Assembly: GCA_029259635.1 (NCBI GenBank)
Contig: JAJDEU010000047.1
Span: 17,371-81,370, forward strand
Length of the DNA stretch: 64,000 bases
Origin: Planctomycetota bacterium
GTDB taxonomy: Bacteria > Planctomycetota > UBA1135 > GCA-002686595
Direction of reading: 5' to 3'
Positions within the stretch are counted from its first letter, which is position 1. Every line of letters starts with the position of its first letter. The position numbers and the translations under genes were made by a program. Shown in pieces: positions 1-6,366 of the stretch. The notes under the pieces were generated by a model that was not told the DNA's origin, searched no databases, and saw only the letters and a program-made list of their open reading frames with translations.

Positions 1-2
1 CC

Positions 3-704
3 CAGGACGACTTCGCCCGCATGAGCGCGGGCATGACCGAGAAGCTCAAGGAGGCGCTGAAGACCGGCGACCCCGTGAAGCTCCGCGAGGCGGCCGTGGA
101 GGTCGTGGGCGAAGAGCCCCAGCTCGACGAGAAGGACAAGGAGATCGCGTCCCTCAAGGAGAAGCTCAAGGGCCAGGCGATCGAGAAGGCCATGGCCTCT
201 CTCACCGAGTCGCTCGCCGAGGGTGCGGGTCCCACGGTCCTGCGCCTGATCGACAAGAACGCGCTGACCTTCAACGAGGACTTCAGCGAGGTCAGCGGCC
301 TCAAGGAGGCCGTCAAGGAGGTGGTGAAGAGCTTCCCCGGCTTCGGCAAGTCCGAGACGGCCGCCGCCAAGGGCGACGACGCCGCCGCGACCGCGGTCGA
401 CGACGCGCGCAAGACCGAGTCGACCACCCCGCCGGCCCCCGAGGGCGAGCGGAAGACCGAGTCGGCCGAAGCCGGCGCGGCCCTCACGCCGCAGCAGGCG
501 GCCCAGGCAGTCATGGCTCAGGAGGCGGCCGGCGTGGCCGCGCTCGGGCAGGACGTCAAGCTGCGCGAGTCGATCAAGCCCGGATCGCTCAAGCCCAACG
601 CGGCAAACATGCGTCAGCTGAAGCGCTTCGAGCGCCAAATGCTGGCGGGGAACTCTCGGGCCATGAAGAAGCACCGCGACCTGCGGACCCAGCTGGGTCT
701 CTAG
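3..704 (+). CDS. Putative capsid scaffolding protein, 5' end missing
   Basis: The frame is open from the first bases of the window, so the gene probably starts to the left; ATG codons at 21 and 33 are possible internal starts without a clear ribosome site. The visible 233 residues are charged and helical, rich in Lys/Glu/Ala, with a low-complexity Ala/Glu/Thr middle (about 115-160) and a basic C-terminus ending in an Arg/Lys-rich helix. That composition, and its place directly before the major capsid gene, fit a scaffolding protein that organises procapsid assembly. No domain is recognised by motif, so the function is inferred from position and composition. Confidence 0.6.
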   Translation, partial: QDDFARMSAGMTEKLKEALKTGDPVKLREAAVEVVGEEPQLDEKDKEIASLKEKLKGQAIEKAMASLTESLAEGAGPTVLRLIDKNALTFNEDFSEVSGLKEAVKEVVKSFPGFGKSETAAAKGDDAAATAVDDARKTESTTPPAPEGERKTESAEAGAALTPQQAAQAVMAQEAAGVAALGQDVKLRESIKPGSLKPNAANMRQLKRFERQMLAGNSRAMKKHRDLRTQLGL

Positions 705-745
705 GCGCACGGCACACGAAGCAAAGAAACAGAAAGGCATAGACC

Positions 746-1912
746 ATGGCTGACAAGTTCACCTTCAGTGCCGGCGCGTCCCTCCCTGAGATTCAGGAAG
801 AGGTCGCGTCGGAACTCGCGTTCATTACCCGGTTCGAGTCCCCGCTCCTGTTGGAGCTGGGTTTCCCCGGTGACCTGGAGCAGGTCGGCAACCCTCGCCA
901 CGAGTGGTTGGAAGACGCGCTCCTCCCCAACAGCGGCACGATCAACGGTGCCGTGGGTCCCGCCGTCACCACGCTGGTGTTCGACGCGCCCCAGGGTCTC
1001 AACTTCCGCCTCGGCGACGAGATCCAGGTCGAAGGTTCGACCGAGATCATGGTCGTCGTCGCTCCCGCGCCCACCGCGACGAACGTCGAGGTGGTCCGTG
1101 GTGCGAAGGCCACGACCGCTGTGGCGATCGCGGACAACGCGCTCGTCAAGCGGATCAGCAACCCTGCGATCGAGAACGAGACGGCCCCGGCCGCCCGTCC
1201 CACGAACCGCAGCCGCGTGGCCAACTACACGCAGATCTTCCGCGACACGGCGTCGGTCACCCGCTCCATGCAGAACTCGCAGCTGCTGGGTGGGATCTCC
1301 GACGAAATGGAGCACCAGGTCGATCGCGTGCAGAAGGACCTGATTCGCGATATCGCCAAGGCGGTCATTCGCGGCAAGGTCCAGTCGGTCAACCCCGAGG
1401 GCACGACCACCCAGGCCCGCACCATGAACGGGATCATTCAGTCGATCCTGGCTGGCGCGAACGCGTCGACGATCGACGCCCTCGGCGCTGGTCTCGACGA
1501 GTCGCTGATCAACCGCCTCATGCAGGACATGTGGACGAAGGGCGGGACCCCTCGCCTGATCGCCGCGCCCCCTGCGCAGCGTCGTCGTCTCTCCGCTCTG
1601 CTCCAGGGCCGCCAGCGCTACCAGGTCACCGACTCGGTGCTCGGCGCGGTCGTCGAGCGGTTCGTCAGCGACTTCGGCGAGGTGGACGTCCTCGCGCCGG
1701 ACATTCACATTCCGGCCAACACCGTCCTGATCCTCGACACCGCCAAGCTCCGTCTCGTGAAGCTCGGCGCGGCCGGCGATCCCTTCGAGGTCATGCCTCT
1801 CGCACTGCTTGGCCTGGCCATGCAGCGCGAGGTCGTCACCGAACTCGGTCTGGAGATCGAGAACGCGGGCGACGGTGGGCACGGCATGCTGACCAACCTC
1901 GCGACCACCTAA
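746..1912 (+). CDS. Major capsid protein (SU10/DUF5309-like)
   Basis: 388-residue protein expected to form the icosahedral shell. Residues 155-212 hold the pattern I associate with DUF5309-type capsid proteins: an NYTQIF strand, a VTRS turn, then a long amphipathic helix (ISDEMEHQ...VQKDLIRDIAKAVI) comparable to the HK97-fold spine helix. An internal beta insertion at about 78-135 could be the E-loop or an added domain. The start has an AGAAAGG ribosome site 14 bases upstream. It follows the scaffold-like gene and precedes a strong hairpin terminator, as expected for the most abundant virion product. The N-terminus carries the recurring KFTF tetrapeptide (residues 4-7). Capsid identity is likely; the exact family needs a profile search. 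Confidence 0.85.
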   Translation: MADKFTFSAGASLPEIQEEVASELAFITRFESPLLLELGFPGDLEQVGNPRHEWLEDALLPNSGTINGAVGPAVTTLVFDAPQGLNFRLGDEIQVEGSTEIMVVVAPAPTATNVEVVRGAKATTAVAIADNALVKRISNPAIENETAPAARPTNRSRVANYTQIFRDTASVTRSMQNSQLLGGISDEMEHQVDRVQKDLIRDIAKAVIRGKVQSVNPEGTTTQARTMNGIIQSILAGANASTIDALGAGLDESLINRLMQDMWTKGGTPRLIAAPPAQRRRLSALLQGRQRYQVTDSVLGAVVERFVSDFGEVDVLAPDIHIPANTVLILDTAKLRLVKLGAAGDPFEVMPLALLGLAMQREVVTELGLEIENAGDGGHGMLTNLATT

Positions 1913-1931
1913 GGCCGGGCTGGTCTCAATC

Positions 1932-1940
1932 TGCTACTCT
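1932..1940 (+). promoter_or_regulatory. Possible extended -10 promoter TGCTACTCT
   Basis: TG-C-TACTCT fits the extended -10 pattern seen upstream of other virion genes in this window. It lies 73 bases before the next start and its last two bases form the foot of the terminator stem, so the assignment is weak. Confidence 0.3.
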
Positions 1941-1973
1941 GACGGCCAGCCCCAATCAAGGGCTGGCCGTCAG
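1939..1973 (+). terminator. Hairpin terminator after the capsid gene
   Basis: A perfect 14-base-pair stem (1939-1952 with 1960-1973; CTGACGGCCAGCCC and its complement) closes a 7-base CAATCAA loop. It sits 26 bases after the capsid stop codon. There is only TCTGT after the stem rather than a U-run, so it may act as a partial terminator or a 3' stabiliser of capsid mRNA. Confidence 0.75.
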
Positions 1974-2012
1974 TCTGTAGAGGCTTTGGCGAGCACAACC
2001 AGAGGAGAAATC

Positions 2013-2783
2013 ATGGCGAAGAAGCAGCAGAAGAAGAAGCAGTTCAAGGCCTTCAAGATCGTGGCGAACTTCACGTTCCCCGGAGGCCGGAACTACAGGA
2101 AGCGGGACTTCTACCGCGCGGAGACGGCGTCCGAGGAGGAGAACCTCACGCGCGCCATGTTCGCCGTCGAGCTTGCCGACGACGCGAAGGAGCCTGCGCC
2201 GCCGCCGCGCGTCGCGAGTGCCCCGCCTCCCGCGGCAGCACCAGCGCCCGCGATCGAGGAGACGGTCAGCGACGAGCTCGACTGGAACTTCATGACCAAG
2301 ACGGCCATGCGCGTCTGGCTGGACAAGTCCGGCGTCGCGCTCCCGAGTCAGCAGGCGCTCAAGGGAACCTACGAGCAGCTCTGCCGTGACGCCTGGGCCG
2401 CGGGCCGCCGCCCCGACCCGCTCTACGGATTCCCCGGTGGGCCCGAGCCGAGCCCTGGCCTCCCCGGCCCGGTCGTCAACGCGAAGACCCTGGCCGAGGC
2501 GATCGAGGCCGGGGACGCCGCCGCGACCGTCGTCCCCGACGAAGCGCGCAACGCGCTGAAAGAACTTATGAACCCGCCGGAGCCTCCGGCACCCCCGGCC
2601 CCCGAGGCCGCGAAGGAGGACGCCCAGGAAGGGCCCTCAGCTGGCGCTGACGAGGCGAACGAGGGCGACGCGGGCGAGGACGCCTCCGACGACGAGAGCG
2701 CCTCTGAGGTCCTGCCCGAGGGCGAGACCGAGTTCCCTGTTCCCTCTGGCGCGACGGCGGACACGCCGGCCGACTCGGAGTAG
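2013..2783 (+). CDS. Putative head protein, acidic Ala/Pro-rich
   Basis: 256 residues. I start it at 2013 because AGAGGAGAAA lies just upstream; an in-frame ATG at 1986 lacks such a site. The N-terminus is basic (AKKQQKKKQF) followed by a short beta-like segment (IVANFTFPGGRNY), a small globular part at about 80-125, and a long C-terminal tail of Pro, Ala, Glu and Asp. The position between the capsid and head-tail joining genes suggests a head-associated or decoration protein. The NFTFPGG segment resembles the KFTFxxG motif found in several other proteins here. No family recognised. Confidence 0.7.
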   Translation: MAKKQQKKKQFKAFKIVANFTFPGGRNYRKRDFYRAETASEEENLTRAMFAVELADDAKEPAPPPRVASAPPPAAAPAPAIEETVSDELDWNFMTKTAMRVWLDKSGVALPSQQALKGTYEQLCRDAWAAGRRPDPLYGFPGGPEPSPGLPGPVVNAKTLAEAIEAGDAAATVVPDEARNALKELMNPPEPPAPPAPEAAKEDAQEGPSAGADEANEGDAGEDASDDESASEVLPEGETEFPVPSGATADTPADSE

Positions 2784-2786
2784 CCC

Positions 2787-3617
2787 ATGTCGCTGACCTT
2801 CGACCACCCGCACATTGAGACCGGCGACGTCCACGGCGCGTTCTCGTGCTGGGAGGTCGAAGGTCTCAACCACAACAACAACGACCACGGCCGCCTCTAC
2901 TTCAGGCTCAACGCTGGCCTGGTCGAAGCGAGTCGCTCGCGTCAGTTCGGCGCGAGCGATCTCATGGCCAACGGGCCTGACGTCCCGCCCAACACGGTCC
3001 TGACCCTGAACGCCCTGAACGGATCAGGTCTCACGATCCGGGCGTTCAGGGGATCAGGCACCGTCACCGACGCGACGACCGTTCCGCCAGCGATCCCGCT
3101 GACGGTCTGGTTCTTCCTCGCGAACGAGGCGGACCTGCTGCGCAAGGACAACCAGCTCAAGAGCATGCTGATCCGCGGCGAGGTGGACTTCCTCGAACCC
3201 ATGCGCGACACCATGCGCGAGTTCCTCACCCGCATGGGCTCGGTCTATCCGCCGCCGCCCACCGTGGGCTACCCCAACGACTACCAGCCGACGCCCGTCG
3301 AGACGAACCAGCAGGGCAAGGCCGAGTGGTATGCGCAGTTCTTCTGGAGCGTGAACGCCCGAGGCGAGTTCGAGGTCACCGGACTCCAGAACCCTGGCGA
3401 CTACCGGCAGTGGTTCCTCAACCAGTGCCTGGCTCTGATCTACTCCCGGAAGGCGAGGATCGGCGACGGGACGGACCCTGTCTACTCGCGGCAGGTCGCA
3501 TTCCAGGTGGAGGCGAACCGCCTCTGGACCCTGGTCAAGCCGTGGGTCGACGTCGACCGAAACCAGGTCGCGGACCGGCAGCCGAAGACACGAAACGTGA
3601 GGCTCTCGCGTGGCTGA
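2787..3617 (+). CDS. Putative head-tail connector protein
   Basis: 276 residues, starting 3 bases after the previous stop. No motif is decisive. It has a beta-rich N-terminal half (about 1-120) and a helical segment (LLRKDNQLKSMLIRGEVDFLEPMRDTM) near 125-150, then an aromatic-rich C-terminal half. Its place between the capsid genes and an HK97 gp10-like gene is where adaptor or neck proteins are normally encoded, and its stop overlaps the next start by 8 bases, suggesting coupled expression. Function is inferred from position only. Confidence 0.6.
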   Translation: MSLTFDHPHIETGDVHGAFSCWEVEGLNHNNNDHGRLYFRLNAGLVEASRSRQFGASDLMANGPDVPPNTVLTLNALNGSGLTIRAFRGSGTVTDATTVPPAIPLTVWFFLANEADLLRKDNQLKSMLIRGEVDFLEPMRDTMREFLTRMGSVYPPPPTVGYPNDYQPTPVETNQQGKAEWYAQFFWSVNARGEFEVTGLQNPGDYRQWFLNQCLALIYSRKARIGDGTDPVYSRQVAFQVEANRLWTLVKPWVDVDRNQVADRQPKTRNVRLSRG

Positions 3618-4134
3618 TTCGATCTCGATCACGATCGAGAATCCGCTCGGACCTGCGCTGAAGCGTCTCCCGCAGCGAGTGCAGCAGGCGGTCAAGAAGG
3701 TCGTGGACGACACGAGCCAGCTCGTGTTCCAGCGGATCAAGAACGACACGCCGCGCGACTCGGGCAAGCTGGCCGCTGGTTGGAAGCGGACGGTGGAGAC
3801 CAAGAAGAACGGAGCCGTCTCCACGATCAGCAACGCCGTGCCCTACGCGAACGTCGTCGAGTTCGGAGGCTACCCGGTGATCCCGGTGGTGAACGCCAGG
3901 CCGAACGCGACAGGCCCAGGGCTTCCTCGCGGCGCGGCCGTGCTCGGCGGATACCCACCAGGGCCCAGGACCCAGACGGCTCCTGGCGGGTCGCCGACCA
4001 TGCTGAGCAACGTCTCCAAGCAGTCCCCTCGCGGAATGGTCCGCCAGAACCTTGAGCGGATTCAGGACCGGTTCGTCTTCGACCTTGAGGAGGCGATCGA
4101 CAAGTCCTTCGCCGAGATCGCCGAGGCCGAATGA
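3610..4134 (+). CDS. HK97 gp10-like head-tail joining protein
   Basis: 174 residues, GTG/ATG region resolved to the start at 3610 overlapping the upstream stop. The pattern is typical of the HK97 gp10 / tail-completion family: an N-terminal helix (RLPQRVQQAVKKVVDDTSQLVFQRIK), then DTPRDSGKLAAGW, a beta strand with isolated basic residues, and PYANVVEFGG. These proteins join the filled head to the tail tube. Next to it are a connector-like gene upstream and a tail-terminator-like gene that overlaps by 4 bases downstream, which supports the assignment. Confidence 0.8.
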   Translation: MADSISITIENPLGPALKRLPQRVQQAVKKVVDDTSQLVFQRIKNDTPRDSGKLAAGWKRTVETKKNGAVSTISNAVPYANVVEFGGYPVIPVVNARPNATGPGLPRGAAVLGGYPPGPRTQTAPGGSPTMLSNVSKQSPRGMVRQNLERIQDRFVFDLEEAIDKSFAEIAEAE

Positions 4135-4643
4135 AAGCGGTCCTGGTTGAGCGCGCGGTCTACCGCTGGTTCGCGGAGGAGTGGAAACAGCCCAAGGGGT
4201 TCGGCGACGAGGTCCAGCTCCACCGTCCCGGCGCTCTGTTCCCAGAGCGGACCGAGCTGTGGATCTACCCGCGCGTGGACTCCTACGTCCCGGCCGCCGC
4301 CGTCCGCCCGAGGCGAGGCGAGCAGCACGGCCAGCTCTCCCTCACGGTCTCGTGCCACGTCAAGAACCCGGCGGGTGGGCGCGAGGACCTGGAGGAGCTG
4401 GTCAAGCTGGAGGACTCGGTTCGCGCCGTGATCGACGCGTCCTTCCGAGCCGGCGCAGCCAAGATCCTCGACGACGAACGCAGGACGATCGGGATCGTGG
4501 ACTTTGGAGTGGCGAGCAGCGCACGTTCTTACCAGGAGAGCGTCTCAGTTGGTGGAATCACTGTGCCCGGGGTAGACTCGTCGGTGTTGACGGTTGTCGC
4601 CGAGATCTCCCCCGTGAAGCCTCGCGTCAAGCCCTTGCACTAG
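4131..4643 (+). CDS. Putative tail terminator protein
   Basis: 170 residues, beginning with ATGA overlap of the gp10-like gene. The layout (short N-terminal helix with VYRWFAEEW, central strands LSLTVSCHVKNP, a helix LEELVKLEDSVRAVIDASF, then C-terminal strands) and size fit the tail-terminator proteins that cap the tail tube at the neck. Order gp10-like, terminator, tube protein is standard in siphophages. There is no single signature residue set, so the call relies on order plus fold-like pattern. A TAGACT box lies inside its 3' end. Confidence 0.6.
   Translation: MKAVLVERAVYRWFAEEWKQPKGFGDEVQLHRPGALFPERTELWIYPRVDSYVPAAAVRPRRGEQHGQLSLTVSCHVKNPAGGREDLEELVKLEDSVRAVIDASFRAGAAKILDDERRTIGIVDFGVASSARSYQESVSVGGITVPGVDSSVLTVVAEISPVKPRVKPLH
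4571..4578 (+). promoter_or_regulatory. Candidate promoter box GGTAGACT
   Basis: TAGACT at 4573-4578 matches the box recurring upstream of other virion genes, about 75 bases before the tail tube gene. It lies inside the upstream coding region and lacks the TG of the extended form, so it may be coincidental. Confidence 0.35.
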
Positions 4644-4652
4644 GAGAACGTC

Positions 4653-5453
4653 ATGACGATTAAGAACTTCCGCCACGGGCGGCTGATCATTGAAGACGGG
4701 TCGCTGCCCGTGCCCATGCAGAAGATCGTGACCTTCTCGGGCGCGAGCTTCACCTTCACCGAGTCCCGGACTCGAAACATTGTGCGAGATCGCGGCGAGA
4801 TCAGGGAGGTGACGGTCGGTGACCAGATCCCCGTCTCGTGGTCCTTCTCCGCGCAATACGAGGACCGCACCTCGTTCCGCACGCTGGTCGACGGCGTGTT
4901 CAACGACCAGGTCGACACGGTCACGGGTCTCGTCCCCGCGGTGCCGAACCTCGCCGCGCCGACGACCTACGACTACGAGCAGAACTCGCTGCAGGTCCTG
5001 TCGACGGACCCCATGGCCGGGATCGCGGCGAAGCAGCCGGTCGGGACTCCTCCCGCAGCGGACGGCGAGTTCTCCGAGAACGTCGGCACCTCGAACGTCG
5101 AGCGCGTGATCGCCGTCCCGGCGATCGACGGCGTCAACGTCCAGCCTCCGGCTGGCCAGTCGCAGGTCCAGTTCACCTACGACGGCGTCGGCCGTTCGAC
5201 CCTCGATCCCGCCAGCGTCGCCGCTGGTGCCTGCACCGGCTCGATCAACTACTTCCGGTTGATCCTGCTGATCTACGATCCCTGCGATCCGCCCTCGGTC
5301 AACGACCTGACGATCGGCACGGTCGTCGAGCGGATCGTGATCGACCAGGCGTGGCTGGACGAGGACTCGTTCTCCGAGAACGAGGAAGCCGACGAGGTCA
5401 GCTTCAGCGGTCAGGCGATCGTCGAGAAGGTCCTGATCGAGCAGGTCAACTAG
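4653..5453 (+). CDS. Putative major tail tube protein
   Basis: 266 residues with a CTAGGAGAACGTC ribosome region directly before the ATG. The protein is beta-rich and of the size and position of a siphovirus tail tube subunit, lying between the terminator-like gene and the frameshifting chaperone gene. Near residues 50-75 is VGDQIPVSWSFSAQYEDR, resembling the strand that tube proteins use in ring packing; the last third (IVERIVIDQAWL...SFSGQAIVEKV) forms a second strand set. Two SFSENEEADEVSFSG-like acidic turns are seen. Identification rests on order and fold pattern. Confidence 0.7.
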   Translation: MTIKNFRHGRLIIEDGSLPVPMQKIVTFSGASFTFTESRTRNIVRDRGEIREVTVGDQIPVSWSFSAQYEDRTSFRTLVDGVFNDQVDTVTGLVPAVPNLAAPTTYDYEQNSLQVLSTDPMAGIAAKQPVGTPPAADGEFSENVGTSNVERVIAVPAIDGVNVQPPAGQSQVQFTYDGVGRSTLDPASVAAGACTGSINYFRLILLIYDPCDPPSVNDLTIGTVVERIVIDQAWLDEDSFSENEEADEVSFSGQAIVEKVLIEQVN

Positions 5454-5546
5454 GCCCTTCGGCCCGCGAAGAATTCCTCTGGCTAGTGCCCCGCGTCGAG
5501 GTCTCCGGACCACGATTCGGGGCACTGCTTTTGGCTCTCGATCCGG

Positions 5547-5555
5547 TGGTAGACT
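5547..5555 (+). promoter_or_regulatory. Extended -10 promoter TGGTAGACT
   Basis: TGG-TAGACT lies 27 bases before the chaperone start in a 128-base gap. The gap also contains GCTTTT 17 bases upstream as a possible -35. The GCCAGAGGAGG ribosome site follows. It is one of four exact TGGTAGACT copies in the virion region. Confidence 0.55.
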
Positions 5556-5581
5556 GGCGAGAGCCAGAGGAGGCTACACAC

Positions 5582-6184
5582 ATGGGAATTCTCGGAAGCG
5601 TCAAGCTCGTCAAGCGAACCCGGCAGGTCATGATCGGCCTGACCGATCAGGGCGAGCCATTCACCGTCAAGGTCAGCGCACCGCCGCTCCAGCTCTCGGA
5701 CCAGATCGCTCAGCAGATCCCGGAGCCGAAGCCGCCGCCGCTCATGAACGACAAGGGCAAGCCGCGCCTGCAGACGAACCCGCGGACCGGCGAGCCGATC
5801 AAGGACGGGAACGGCCGCCTGGTTCCCATGGTCGACGAGAACGACGAGCAGTATCTCGCGGAGCTGGAGAACGTCGGGGTCGCTCGCATGACGGCCATGA
5901 TCTTCGCCTGCACCCAATTCCCCGGCGAGAGCGCCGTCGTCCAGAACGGGAGCAGCCCCGTCGGCTACCAGCTGGCCAGGTGGAAGGAGCTCGAAGAAGC
6001 CGGCTGCGACACCGGTGCCTACCGAGCGCTGACGAAGGCGGTCACCGCCCTCTCGCAGCCCATGACGAAGGACGAGATCGAGGAGGCCCGGATCGTCCTG
6101 GGCACCGACAAGGGAACCAGTGAGGCCGTCAAGACGGCCATGCGCGACAAGGGCAAGAAGCCTCCCGAGGGAAAGTCCGAGTAG
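5582..6184 (+). CDS. Tail assembly chaperone (lambda gpG-like)
   Basis: 200 residues, start chosen at the ATG behind CAGAGGAGG. Position directly before the tape measure gene, a mixed basic/acidic surface and a helical C-terminal half fit the chaperone that coats the tape measure during tail assembly. The last codons contain the heptamer GGGAAAG at 6169-6175 in the correct register (GAG-GGA-AAG), the same heptamer used in the lambda G/T frameshift. A -1 slip there would produce a fusion with the next small frame, giving about 260 residues. The short form ends after KSE. Confidence 0.85.
   Translation: MGILGSVKLVKRTRQVMIGLTDQGEPFTVKVSAPPLQLSDQIAQQIPEPKPPPLMNDKGKPRLQTNPRTGEPIKDGNGRLVPMVDENDEQYLAELENVGVARMTAMIFACTQFPGESAVVQNGSSPVGYQLARWKELEEAGCDTGAYRALTKAVTALSQPMTKDEIEEARIVLGTDKGTSEAVKTAMRDKGKKPPEGKSE
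6169..6175 (+). other. Programmed -1 frameshift site GGGAAAG
   Basis: XXXYYYZ slippery heptamer read as gaG-GGA-AAG in the chaperone frame. The -1 frame is open from 6124 to 6363 and continues into the small downstream gene. Genes in this position are known to make a gpG/gpGT pair by this mechanism. Confidence 0.85.
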
Positions 6185-6201
6185 GGGTCCTCTGGTGGGC
6201 C

Positions 6202-6363
6202 ATGAAGGCCACCGAGCGACTCCACTGGCTGAGCCTCGACGACTTCTTTGAGCTGCCAAGGGAGAAGCAGATCTTGATTCTGGTCTACGCCCAGGAACGC
6301 GACGAAGAGGACGCCGAGCGCAGCCTCATGAACGCACTCCCGATCCCTGTCCCGGGAGCGTAG
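6202..6363 (+). CDS. Second tail chaperone segment (gpT-like), made by frameshift
   Basis: 53 residues if started at its own ATG (MKATERLHWLSLDDFF...), but no good ribosome site precedes it. The frame is open upstream to 6124, so the likely product is the extension added by the -1 slip at 6169-6175, contributing 62 residues after AAG. The peptide has a helical YAQERDEEDAERSLMNAL stretch. In lambda the T part contacts tail tube subunits while G binds the tape measure. It ends 3 bases before the tape measure GTG start. Confidence 0.8.
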   Translation: MKATERLHWLSLDDFFELPREKQILILVYAQERDEEDAERSLMNALPIPVPGA

Positions 6364-6366
6364 GGC

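Noticed and set aside
701..1882. Long minus-strand frame opposite the capsid gene
   Set aside because: Shadow of the capsid gene: Arg/Asp/Val-rich composition and no motif; typical antisense frame in GC-rich sequence.
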